This document shows, in pieces, positions 16,593 through 24,507 of a stretch of DNA of 64,000 nucleotides. The position numbers and the translations under genes are program-made. Position 1 is the stretch's first letter. Each line of letters opens with the position of its first letter. Under the pieces are notes generated by a model that saw nothing but the letters and a program-made list of their open reading frames with translations, searched no databases and was not told the DNA's origin. The DNA comes from an uncultured Clostridia bacterium (lineage in GTDB: Bacteria > Bacillota > Clostridia > Oscillospirales > Ruminococcaceae): the NCBI GenBank assembly GCA_947631455.1, contig CANRLH010000001.1:1-64000 (forward strand), written 5' to 3'.

Positions 16593-16913
16593 TTGGAATT
16601 GATACTTAGCATTGTTTCTCAGGTTGTAATAACAGCAACAATTGCAGTTTTATCATACTATTATAAAAGGATGTCTAAAAAGTTAAGCGAACAGGCAAAG
16701 GTAAAGGACGCAATAGTGGCAATTTTACAGGATAGGATATTTTCGGCAGGAAGCGCCATTATTTCAAAAGGCGAGGTCAGCTTGAAAGAGCTTAAAAACC
16801 TTGAAAGTCTATACAGTGTTTACCATTCGCTTGGAGGAAATTCAACCGCAACGGAAATTTTTAACAGAGTAAAAAGCTTAAAGATAAGTATGAATAAAAA
16901 GGAGGAAACATAG
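16593..16913 (+). CDS. Small phage-type holin-associated membrane protein
   Basis: The 106-residue protein has one N-terminal membrane segment (about 2-23), a basic patch (YYKRMSKK) and a soluble C-terminus with LESLYSVYHSLGGNSTATE. That C-terminal pattern resembles the small proteins next to holins in Firmicutes phages. The start is TTG, with AAAGGAG nine bases upstream. Its stop codon shares a base with the GTG of the holin gene, so the two are coupled. No other phage gene is nearby. Assignment is from pattern and context, without a database search. Confidence 0.6.
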   Translation: MELILSIVSQVVITATIAVLSYYYKRMSKKLSEQAKVKDAIVAILQDRIFSAGSAIISKGEVSLKELKNLESLYSVYHSLGGNSTATEIFNRVKSLKISMNKKEET

Positions 16914-17236
16914 TGAACGCAGCAAATCTTGTAACCGTTTTGCCGATAGTCGCAATATGCTATTTCGCCGGACTTTGCGCAAAGGCTTTTAAATTGACCG
17001 GAAGGTTTATTCCGCTCGTAACGGGCAGTCTCGGCGGACTTTTAGGCGTAGTTGGATTTTTTACTATGACCGATTATCCCGCAAAGGATCTTATGACTGC
17101 GGTCGCGATAGGTATAATAAGCGGTCTTGCCTCAACGGGATTTAACGAGACGATAAAAAACCTGTTAAAGCGCGGCAAAGGAGAAAAATCAAATACATCG
17201 GCCAACACTCAAAAAACCGAAAAAATAGATCAGTAG
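16913..17236 (+). CDS. Phage holin-family protein (holin superfamily V, Hol44-like)
   Basis: The 107-residue protein has three probable membrane segments (about 5-25, 33-52, 62-85) and a charged C-terminal tail. The arrangement, and the segment FIPLVTGSLGGLLGVVGFF, match the phage holin_5_2 family. Holins form membrane holes that let lysins out. It starts at GTG 16913, overlapping the previous stop by one base, with AAAGGAGG upstream. The next gene, 268 bases on with its own promoter, encodes an exported 3D-domain protein rather than a phage endolysin. Confidence 0.72.
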   Translation: MNAANLVTVLPIVAICYFAGLCAKAFKLTGRFIPLVTGSLGGLLGVVGFFTMTDYPAKDLMTAVAIGIISGLASTGFNETIKNLLKRGKGEKSNTSANTQKTEKIDQ

Positions 17237-17380
17237 GCCGAATCACAGTAATTATAAGCATAATATCGGCAATCAATATAATAAGTTTTTTAATTAAAAA
17301 ATATAACGTATTTACAAATAGTATGCACTTATTTGGCTTTAATTACAAAAAGTTACAAAATTCAATGCTTATATAGGGCA

Positions 17381-17425
17381 AAATGCAGGATAAATATTAA
17401 AATTCAGTTAACAAATCCTGCATTT
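17381..17425. repeat. Perfect 11-bp inverted repeat just upstream of a strong promoter
   Basis: AAATGCAGGAT at 17381-17391 and ATCCTGCATTT at 17415-17425 flank a 23-base loop. The right arm ends two bases before the -35 of the next promoter. No T-run follows, so an operator or a mRNA 3' end of the holin pair are both possible. Confidence 0.6.
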
Positions 17426-17427
17426 AC

Positions 17428-17456
17428 TTGACACTTGATAACGAAAGTGTTACAAT
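17428..17456 (+). promoter_or_regulatory. Promoter of the repeat/3D-domain protein gene
   Basis: TTGACA at 17428-17433 and TACAAT at 17451-17456 with a 17-base spacer. GTTACAAA-like motifs occur at about 17352, 17449, 17469 and 17479 around it. Confidence 0.8.
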
Positions 17457-17504
17457 TTCTAGGTAAAAGTTACAAAACTGTTACAAACCAGAAAGGGTGA
17501 CTTC

Positions 17505-19226
17505 ATGCTGAAGAAATTATTAACACTGACAATTATGACGATAGCTTTAACTGTATGCGTTTTTGTATCGGGTGCGCTCGGTGCAAACGCTGCTCAGGAA
17601 ACACTAAATGTTAAAAGTGTTGATACTACGGCAACAAGCGCAACACTTAAATTGACCGGAGATGCTCAAACAAGCTTTATCTATTATTCGGAAAAAAGAA
17701 ATTTTGTCAAAGCTAAAATAGTCAGCGCCACGGGTTCAACGGTAAAGATCAACGGTCTTAAGCCTGAGACCACTTATTATTTCAAAGCGGTATCCATGGA
17801 GGCTAAATCTGCAAACAGCAAAAATGATTATATAAGCGCCAAGACCAGTCCGGTGGTTTCTCCTTCCGTTGATTATTCAAGCATTGTTGCAAGCGCATTC
17901 AGGATAGAGTTCAAAAAGAATTCAGAATGTTCAGGCTACAGAATGTGGATAGCGGACAACAAGAATTTTAACGGAGAGTATATGACACAGGGCGGCTCTT
18001 CTCTGAGATTTGATTATCTTAAGCCAAACACAACTTATTATCTGAAAGCGTACACTTATATAACGATCAACGGCAAAAGCTATTTTTCAAAGCCGAAGAT
18101 GTTTACCTGCAAAACTAAGACTTTGGCAAAGCCAACGGCAAACCTGAAAGCTTCAAACAGCGTCGAAAGCGCTTTGAGGATAGAATTTAACAAAGCATCT
18201 GATGTAAGCGGCTATAGAATGTGGATCGCGGATAATAAAAGCTTTAAAGGAGAGTATATGACGCAAGGAGGCTCTTCTCTGAGGTTTGATTATCTGAAGC
18301 CGGACACGACTTATTACCTCAAGGCATATACTTATAAAACCGTTAAGGGCAAGAGCTATTTCTCAGAGCCGACAATTTTTGTCTACAGCACAAAGCGTCT
18401 TCCCAAGCCGTCAGCAAACCTGAAGGCTTCAAACAGTGTTGCAGACGCTCTGAGGATCGAATTCAACAAGGTATCCGGCGTAAGCGGTTACAGAATGTGG
18501 ATCGCGGATAACAAGAATTTTAACGGCGAGAAAATGACACAGGGCGGCTCCTCTCTGAGGTTTGATTATCTGAAGCCGAACACGACCTACTACCTTAAGG
18601 CTTACACCTACAAAACGATCAAGGGCAAGAGCTATTTCTCTGAGCCTGAGATTTTTACCTACAAAACAAAGCTTTCTCCGGACGCACCGACAGGAGTCAA
18701 AGCTACTAACGGAATGTATCAGATCTCCTGGAATACATGGGGCCCACAGTACACGATCTCATGGAACGGCGTCAGCGGAGCTTCATCTTACAACGTATAC
18801 GAAAGCTCAAGCAGAAACGGCAGCTTCAGGAGGGTCGGAAGCGTTTCCGGCACAGCTTATACAGTGACAGAGCCTTCCATAGGCGATCACTACTACATCA
18901 TAAAGACCGTTTCAGGAGGTGCAGAGGGTAAAGCCTCCGCCGTGTGCGGTATAAGATATGTCGGTATATTCTCGACAACGGGTTACTGTGCTAACTACGG
19001 CGCTCAGACCGCAGACGGAAGTTATTGTGCATCAGGTCACACGGTCGCTGCAGGCTACGCTTATGCTTTCGGCACCTACTTTAAAATTGGTGACCACGGA
19101 TATACCTATGAGGTAGAGGACAGAGGCGGCGCTGTTTCAAACTCAGTAATAGACATCTACTTCGACTCCTATGCCGAGGCTTGTAACTGGGGCAGAAGAT
19201 GGCTTCCTGTTTATCAGATACTCTGA
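17505..19226 (+). CDS. Secreted protein with three 92-residue repeats, an FN3-like domain and a 3D domain
   Basis: The 573-residue protein has a signal peptide (about 1-30), an FN3-like domain (about 31-118), three near-identical repeats of exactly 92 residues (276 bases apart at 17941, 18217 and 18493), another FN3-like domain (about 395-485) and a C-terminal 3D domain (about 486-573). The repeat core reads SGYRMWIADN, then GGSSLRFDYLKP and TTYYLKAY. The 3D domain has the acidic motif VEDRGGAVSNSVIDIYF, as in RlpA/MltA-like and Rpf-type wall enzymes, which suggests lytic transglycosylase or glycan-binding activity. The same repeat is found five times in the GH25 lysozyme at 41084. The gene is monocistronic, with its own promoter and terminator. 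Confidence 0.85.
   Translation: MLKKLLTLTIMTIALTVCVFVSGALGANAAQETLNVKSVDTTATSATLKLTGDAQTSFIYYSEKRNFVKAKIVSATGSTVKINGLKPETTYYFKAVSMEAKSANSKNDYISAKTSPVVSPSVDYSSIVASAFRIEFKKNSECSGYRMWIADNKNFNGEYMTQGGSSLRFDYLKPNTTYYLKAYTYITINGKSYFSKPKMFTCKTKTLAKPTANLKASNSVESALRIEFNKASDVSGYRMWIADNKSFKGEYMTQGGSSLRFDYLKPDTTYYLKAYTYKTVKGKSYFSEPTIFVYSTKRLPKPSANLKASNSVADALRIEFNKVSGVSGYRMWIADNKNFNGEKMTQGGSSLRFDYLKPNTTYYLKAYTYKTIKGKSYFSEPEIFTYKTKLSPDAPTGVKATNGMYQISWNTWGPQYTISWNGVSGASSYNVYESSSRNGSFRRVGSVSGTAYTVTEPSIGDHYYIIKTVSGGAEGKASAVCGIRYVGIFSTTGYCANYGAQTADGSYCASGHTVAAGYAYAFGTYFKIGDHGYTYEVEDRGGAVSNSVIDIYFDSYAEACNWGRRWLPVYQIL
17860..18670 (+). repeat. Three tandem 276-bp coding repeats
   Basis: Homologous codons fall at 17941, 18217 and 18493, exactly 276 bases apart. 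The protein core is nearly unchanged between copies, for example GGSSLRFDYLKP in all three. The same family recurs at 42273-43635. Confidence 0.85.
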
Positions 19227-19237
19227 TCTAACAATAG

Positions 19238-19264
19238 AAAAGACGGTCAACACCGTCTTTTTTG
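19238..19264 (+). terminator. Terminator after the repeat/3D-domain gene
   Basis: AAAGACGGT and ACCGTCTTT flank a CAAC loop and are followed by TTTTTTG. Confidence 0.85.
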
Positions 19265-19408
19265 TTTGCACTTATATAATAATAAAAGCCTCGGACTGAA
19301 AAGCACCTCCTTATTAGACATTATATCAGATTGTCTAACCTTTTGGGTCACTTCAGAGGAATCCCTGCGGGGCAATTTTAATAAACACAAAAATTTTATC
19401 AAAAATAC

Positions 19409-19437
19409 TTGACAATCTGAAAGCTTTCTGTTATAAT
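19409..19437 (+). promoter_or_regulatory. Consensus promoter of the rplJ-rplL operon
   Basis: TTGACA at 19409-19414 and TATAAT at 19432-19437, 17-base spacer: a full consensus sigma-A promoter, as expected for ribosomal protein genes. Confidence 0.92.
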
Positions 19438-19443
19438 AACAAA

Positions 19444-19574
19444 GCATTCGTATCTAAAGACAGCAGGCAGCTTTACAGCGGAAGTCCTGCCGAGGATAAC
19501 GCGTAGCGTAACGCAAAGCGATTTGTTACGACTTTGTTATCTCTTTTTGTCTTTGGATGAAAAGAGATTTTTTA
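19444..19574 (+). ncRNA. Ribosomal protein L10 leader with attenuator
   Basis: The transcript between the promoter and rplJ contains the L10-leader signature (AAAGACAGCAGGC followed by GTCCTGCCGAGG), the site where L10(L12)4 binds its own mRNA. It ends in a stem-loop, ATCTCTTTTT at 19539-19548 with AAAAGAGAT at 19560-19568, then a T-run to 19573, which looks like a transcription attenuator. The Rfam L10_leader family has this position and function: excess L10 stops transcription of its own operon. Confidence 0.85.
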
Positions 19575-19614
19575 ATAAGATACGGATAATTTTATGTCCA
19601 GTGAGGTGAAAAAG

Positions 19615-20124
19615 ATGCCAAGTGAAAAGATTTTGCTTGCAAAGCAGGAAAAGGTTGCAGCTCTTACAGAGGCTATTAAGAATTCTGCGGCAGGTGTGCT
19701 TGTAGACTACAAGGGAATCACTGTTGATGAGGATACTACACTCCGTAAGGAGCTTAGGGAAGCAGGCGTAGTTTACACGGTAGAGAAGAACTCTATGCTT
19801 CGCTTTGCGCTTAACAACGCGGGGCTTGAAGAGCTTACGGGAGTGTTAGAGGGAACGACAGCTATTGCGCTTTCTAACGATGACCAGACTGCTCCGGCGA
19901 GAATCCTTGGTAAGTTTGTAAGCGAGCACGATGATAAGTTCAGCTTCAAAGCAGGATTTATCGGAAGTGAAATTTACGATGAGGCGGGAGTTACCGCACT
20001 TTCAAAAATTCCTTCAAAGGATGTTTTGCTTGCACAGCTTGTCGGATCACTGCAAGGACCGATTCAAAAGCTTGCAGCTGCACTCAAGGCTGTTCACGAC
20101 AGCAAGGAGGGAGAGGTTGCATAA
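19615..20124 (+). CDS. rplJ: Ribosomal protein L10
   Basis: The 169-residue protein begins MPSEKILLAKQEKVAAL, typical of Firmicutes L10, and contains SAAGVLVDYKGITV-type sequence and the C-terminal helices that bind L7/L12 dimers. L10 is the base of the ribosomal stalk. The start at 19615 is preferred over the in-frame ATG at 19594: GAGGTG lies six bases ahead and the protein then matches the usual N-terminus. rplL follows by 78 bases in the same operon, under the L10 leader. Confidence 0.96.
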   Translation: MPSEKILLAKQEKVAALTEAIKNSAAGVLVDYKGITVDEDTTLRKELREAGVVYTVEKNSMLRFALNNAGLEELTGVLEGTTAIALSNDDQTAPARILGKFVSEHDDKFSFKAGFIGSEIYDEAGVTALSKIPSKDVLLAQLVGSLQGPIQKLAAALKAVHDSKEGEVA

Positions 20125-20202
20125 TTTTGATTATGCTGCCTGACATTATAGGAAATGGGCAAAATGCCCCAAAACAAAATTAATAAAAGGAGAGTAATTA
20201 TC

Positions 20203-20574
20203 ATGGCTTCAGAGAAGATTTTAAAGTTTGTAGAAGATATCAAGGAATTGTCAGTTTTAGAGCTTGCTGAGCTCGTTGACGCAATTCAGGAGGAATTCGG
20301 AGTAACTGCTGCGGTTGCTGCTGCACCTGCTGCAGGAGGCGCTGGTGCTGCTGCTGAGGAGAAGAGCGACTTTGACGTTATTCTTGCATCGTTCGGCGAC
20401 GCTAAGATGGCTGTTATCAAAGCTGTCAAGGAGATCACAGGTCTCGGTCTGAAAGAGTCTAAGGAACTTGTTGAGAGCGCACCAAAGGCTATCAAAGAGG
20501 CTTGCCCCAAGGCAGAGGCTGAGGAGATTAAGACCAAGCTTGAAGACGCAGGCGCTACTGTTGAGCTTAAGTAA
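20203..20574 (+). CDS. rplL: Ribosomal protein L7/L12
   Basis: The 123-residue protein has the N-terminal dimerisation domain ([19 protein letters not shown]), the Ala-rich hinge ([16 protein letters not shown]) and the conserved C-terminal factor-binding domain ([20 protein letters not shown] type). It forms the flexible stalk that recruits translation factors. The start is ATG 20203, with AGGAG at 20188-20193; the upstream in-frame ATG at 20155 has no family support. Confidence 0.97.
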   Translation: MASEKILKFVEDIKELSVLELAELVDAIQEEFGVTAAVAAAPAAGGAGAAAEEKSDFDVILASFGDAKMAVIKAVKEITGLGLKESKELVESAPKAIKEACPKAEAEEIKTKLEDAGATVELK

Positions 20575-20600
20575 TTTGGTTTCTTTTAATAGCTTTTTAA

Positions 20601-20632
20601 AAAACCGGGATGAGCAGTCATTCCGGTTTTTG
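20601..20632 (+). terminator. Terminator of the rplJ-rplL operon
   Basis: AAACCGGGATGA pairs with TCATTCCGGTTT (one G-T pair), followed by TTTTTG. Confidence 0.85.
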
Positions 20633-20701
20633 CGTTTAAATTATAAGATATAAAAGATAAATATTTAGTAATTAAAAACTTGTTAAAAAACTAATTTTTA
20701 C

Positions 20702-20730
20702 TTTACAAATCAGATAACTTGTGTTAAAAT
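20702..20730 (+). promoter_or_regulatory. Candidate promoter of nifJ
   Basis: TTTACA at 20702-20707 and TAAAAT at 20725-20730, 17-base spacer. A roughly 90-base leader without recognised structure precedes GAGGAGG and the ATG. Confidence 0.6.
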
Positions 20731-20820
20731 AAAAGCTGGACATAATTGGGGCAATGTACTGTGTTTTAAAAGGTTAAGCCTTATTTTTATGTAGTTTAAT
20801 TCTTTCAGAGGAGGATAAAA

Positions 20821-23800
20821 ATGGCTAGAAAAATGAAAACCATGGATGGAAACAACGCTGCCGCTTGGGCATCATACCCGTTTACGGAAGTTGCTGCTAT
20901 CTATCCTATCACACCGTCATCTGTAATGGCGGAGGTGACTGACCAATGGTCTGCAAAGGGACAGACAAATATCTTTGGAACTCCTGTAAAGGTTGCGGAA
21001 ATGCAGTCTGAGGCAGGAGCATCAGGTACCGTTCACGGATCACTGGCGGCGGGTGCGCTTACCACAACGTATACTGCTTCTCAAGGGCTTTTGCTTATGA
21101 TCCCGAATATGTACAAGATCGCCGGAGAGCTGCTTCCTTGCGTAATTCACGTATCTGCAAGATGCGTGGCTTCACACGCACTTAACATTTTCGGAGATCA
21201 CTCAGATGTTTATGCGTGCCGCCAGACGGGCTTTGCAATGCTTTGCTCGACTAACCCGCAGGAGGTTATGGATCTGGGTACAATAGCACATCTGTCAACT
21301 ATCAAGGGAAGAGTTCCTTTCCTTCATTTCTTCGACGGTTTCAGAACCTCTCACGAGATCCAGAAGATCGAGACATGGGACAAGGCTGATGTTGAGTCGC
21401 TTGTCGATAAGAAGGCTATTCAGGAGTTCAGAAACAGAGCTATAAATCCTGAGCATCCATCGCTTCGCGGTACTGCACAAAATCCGGACATCTTCTTCCA
21501 GGCAAGAGAGGCCTGCAACAAGTATTACGATGAGATCCCCGCAGTAGTCGAGGAGTATATGGATAAGGTAAACAAGAAGATCGGAACGGATTATAAGCTG
21601 TTTAACTATTACGGTCATCCGCAGGCTAAGCACATTATAATCGCAATGGGCTCTGTTTGCGATACTATTGAGGAAACAATTGATTACCTCAACGCTGAGG
21701 GAGCAGAGCTTGGTCTTGTTAAAGTAAGACTTTACAGACCGTTCGTTGCTTCAAAGCTTGTTGAGGTCATTCCTGATACTGTTACTCAGATTTCGGTTCT
21801 TGACAGAACCAAGGAGCCCGGATCACTAGGAGAGCCGCTGTATCTTGATGTTGTTGCTGCTCTTAAGGGAACACAGTTCCACGATGTTACGGTCGCAAGC
21901 GGAAGATACGGACTCGGATCAAAGGATACTACTCCCGCACAGATCAAGGCGGTATTCTGGAACGCTGATTGGAAGGATACCTTCAAGCCGAGATTTACTA
22001 TCGGTATTGAAGACGATGTTACAAACCTTTCTCTTGATTGCGATGAAAAGCTGGATACTGCTCCTAAGGGAACAACTTCATGTAAGTTCTGGGGACTTGG
22101 CGCAGACGGTACGGTCGGAGCAAACAAAAACTCTATCAAGATTATCGGAGATCACACCGACCTTTATGCTCAAGCATATTTTGCTTACGACTCCAAAAAG
22201 TCGGGCGGCGTAACGGTTTCTCACTTAAGATTCGGAAAGACTCCTATCAAGTCGACCTACCTTATCAATCAGGCTGACTTTGTTGCTTGTCACAACGAGT
22301 CTTATATCACAAAGTATAATATCGTAAACGATATCAAGCCGGGCGGAACTTTCCTGCTTAACACTCAGTGGGACGAAAAGGCACTTGAAAAACATCTTCC
22401 CGGACAGGTAAAGAGATATATTGCTGAGAACAACATCAAGTTCTATATTATAAATGGTGTTAAGATCGGTAAGGAGATCGGTCTTGGTAACAGAATAAAC
22501 ACCGTTTTACAGTCGGCATTTTTCAAGCTTGCAAACATTATTCCGCTTAAGGATGCTATCAAGTATATGAAGGATGCTGCTACTGCTTCTTATTCAAAGA
22601 AGGGCGAGGCTATCGTCAAGATGAACCACGACGCTATCGACGCAGGCTGCGAGCAGGTCGTTGAGGTCAAGGTTCCTGAGGCTTGGAAGAACGCTAAGGA
22701 CACCAAGATGGGCCAGAAGGCTGTTAAGGTTGCCGACAAGAAGCTTCAGAAATTCGTAAACGACATTCTCATTCCCTGCAACGCTCAGGAGGGAGATAAG
22801 CTTCCGGTTTCAACATTTAAGGATATGGCTGACGGAACATTCCCACAGGGTTCAGCTGCTTTTGAAAAGAGAGGTATCGCGGTTGACGTTCCTTGTTGGA
22901 TAAACGAAAACTGCATTCAGTGTAACTTCTGCTCATATGTTTGTCCTCATGCGGTTATCAGACCGGCAGTAATGACAGACGAGGAGCTTAAGGCTGCACC
23001 AAAGCTTGCACAGGAAAAGGCAATTCCTATGACCGGTATGCCGGGCTATAACTTTATCGTAACAATGTCGGCTCTTGATTGTACGGGATGCGGATCTTGT
23101 GTAAACGTTTGTCCGGGCAAGAAGGGCAACAAGGCTCTTAACATGATGCCGCTTGAGTCTCAGCTTGCGGAGCAGGAGGTATTTAACTACGCTCTTACTC
23201 TTCCTGAGAAGAAGGATGTTTTGGAGAAGTTTAAGGAAACTACTGTTAAGGGCTCGCAGTTCAAGCAGCCGCTTCTTGAATTCTCAGGAGCGTGCGCAGG
23301 CTGCGGCGAAACACCATATGCAAAGCTTATAACACAGCTCTTTGGCGACAGAATGTATATCGCAAACGCTACGGGATGTTCATCAATCTGGGGCGGAAGT
23401 GCACCGACTACTCCTTATACCGTAAATAAGGATGGCAAGGGTCCTGCTTGGGCAAATTCACTGTTTGAGGATAATGCGGAGTACGGCTACGGAATGTTCC
23501 TTGCACAGAATACCATAAGACAGAGAACAGTTGCGAAGATCCTTGAACTTCAGAAATCCACAAAGACAGTTTCTCTTAAGAAGGCTATTGAGGGATATCT
23601 TTCAACGATAAACGACGGAGCTAAGAATGCTTCAGCTACAGATGAGCTTATCGAGGCTCTTAAGAAGAGTAAGACCAAGGCAGCAGACGAGATACTCAAG
23701 GACGCAGACTTCCTCAGAAAGAAGTCTATGTGGATATTCGGAGGAGACGGATGGGCATATGACATCGGCTTCTCAGGACTTGATCACGTTATTGCACAGG

Positions 23801-24387
23801 GTGAAGACGTAAATATTTTTGTATTTGATACAGAGGTTTACTCAAATACCGGCGGACAGTCCTCGAAGTCTACCCCTACTGGAGCTATTGCACAGTTTGC
23901 GGCAGCAGGTAAGGAAGTAAAGAAGAAGGATCTTGCAGGAATTGCTATGACGTACGGTTATGTATACGTTGCACACATTGCTATGGGCGCCGATTACAAT
24001 CAGTGCATCAAGGCTATAACAGAGGCTGAATCCTATAATGGTCCATCGCTTATCATCGCTTACGCTCCGTGTATCAACCACGGCATCAAGGGCGGTATGT
24101 CTATTGCTCAGACAGAGGAGAAGAAGGCAGTTGAGTCAGGCTACTGGCATCTGTTCAGATTCGATCCCCGTCTTAAGGCAGAGGGCAAGGATCCGTTCAT
24201 TCTTGATTCCAAGGCTCCTACAAAGGACTACAAGGAGTTCATTATGGGCGAGGTCAGATACAACGCTCTCGCTCGTCAGAACCCTGAAAGAGCAGAAAAG
24301 CTCTTCTCAAATGCTGTAAAGAATGCGGCTGACAGATACGATTATCTGAAGCGTCTTGCAAAGCTTTATAACGATTCTGATAAGTAA
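20821..24387 (+). CDS. nifJ: Pyruvate:ferredoxin (flavodoxin) oxidoreductase
   Basis: The 1188-residue protein is a full single-chain PFOR of normal length. It converts pyruvate and CoA to acetyl-CoA and CO2 while reducing ferredoxin. Domains in order: N-terminal pyrimidine-binding domain (AIYPITPSSVMAE), domains II-IV, a 2x[4Fe-4S] domain with CIQCNFCSYVCPHA and CTGCGSCVNVCPG, and a C-terminal TPP domain with CAGCGETPYAK, NATGCSSIWGGSAPTTPY and GGDGWAYDIGFSGLDHV. Codon use is that of a highly expressed gene. It is monocistronic between its own promoter and a perfect terminator. It marks the cell as an obligate anaerobe. Confidence 0.97.
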   Translation: MARKMKTMDGNNAAAWASYPFTEVAAIYPITPSSVMAEVTDQWSAKGQTNIFGTPVKVAEMQSEAGASGTVHGSLAAGALTTTYTASQGLLLMIPNMYKIAGELLPCVIHVSARCVASHALNIFGDHSDVYACRQTGFAMLCSTNPQEVMDLGTIAHLSTIKGRVPFLHFFDGFRTSHEIQKIETWDKADVESLVDKKAIQEFRNRAINPEHPSLRGTAQNPDIFFQAREACNKYYDEIPAVVEEYMDKVNKKIGTDYKLFNYYGHPQAKHIIIAMGSVCDTIEETIDYLNAEGAELGLVKVRLYRPFVASKLVEVIPDTVTQISVLDRTKEPGSLGEPLYLDVVAALKGTQFHDVTVASGRYGLGSKDTTPAQIKAVFWNADWKDTFKPRFTIGIEDDVTNLSLDCDEKLDTAPKGTTSCKFWGLGADGTVGANKNSIKIIGDHTDLYAQAYFAYDSKKSGGVTVSHLRFGKTPIKSTYLINQADFVACHNESYITKYNIVNDIKPGGTFLLNTQWDEKALEKHLPGQVKRYIAENNIKFYIINGVKIGKEIGLGNRINTVLQSAFFKLANIIPLKDAIKYMKDAATASYSKKGEAIVKMNHDAIDAGCEQVVEVKVPEAWKNAKDTKMGQKAVKVADKKLQKFVNDILIPCNAQEGDKLPVSTFKDMADGTFPQGSAAFEKRGIAVDVPCWINENCIQCNFCSYVCPHAVIRPAVMTDEELKAAPKLAQEKAIPMTGMPGYNFIVTMSALDCTGCGSCVNVCPGKKGNKALNMMPLESQLAEQEVFNYALTLPEKKDVLEKFKETTVKGSQFKQPLLEFSGACAGCGETPYAKLITQLFGDRMYIANATGCSSIWGGSAPTTPYTVNKDGKGPAWANSLFEDNAEYGYGMFLAQNTIRQRTVAKILELQKSTKTVSLKKAIEGYLSTINDGAKNASATDELIEALKKSKTKAADEILKDADFLRKKSMWIFGGDGWAYDIGFSGLDHVIAQGEDVNIFVFDTEVYSNTGGQSSKSTPTGAIAQFAAAGKEVKKKDLAGIAMTYGYVYVAHIAMGADYNQCIKAITEAESYNGPSLIIAYAPCINHGIKGGMSIAQTEEKKAVESGYWHLFRFDPRLKAEGKDPFILDSKAPTKDYKEFIMGEVRYNALARQNPERAEKLFSNAVKNAADRYDYLKRLAKLYNDSDK

Positions 24388-24401
24388 TTTAAACAAATAC
24401 G

Positions 24402-24440
24402 AAAGCCATCTTTTGGAAATTTCCAAAAGATGGCTTTTTG
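24402..24440 (+). terminator. Strong terminator after nifJ
   Basis: AAAGCCATCTTTTGGAAA at 24402-24419 and its exact complement at 24420-24437 form an 18-bp stem followed by a T-run. It can also act for the leftward CAP gene, whose stop is at 24508. Confidence 0.9.
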
Positions 24441-24507
24441 CATTTTATCATATATAATTCCCACAGAGGTTTATAAAATTTATTCCCTATGGTTTTTAAG
24501 ACTCTTA

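Noticed and set aside
17860-18670. Possible CRISPR-like or non-coding direct repeats
   Set aside because: The 276-base period is in frame and encodes protein repeats; no spacers or cas genes.
16593-19226. Small prophage or lysis island including the 3D-domain gene
   Set aside because: The 3D-domain gene has its own promoter, a signal peptide and repeats shared with a chromosomal lysozyme; only the two holin-type genes look phage-like.
20155-20202. Upstream in-frame ATG for L7/L12
   Set aside because: The added 16 residues do not match the family, and AGGAG is placed for 20203.
21295-24319. Several 60-120 codon frames on both strands
   Set aside because: All lie inside nifJ, whose codon bias opens other frames.
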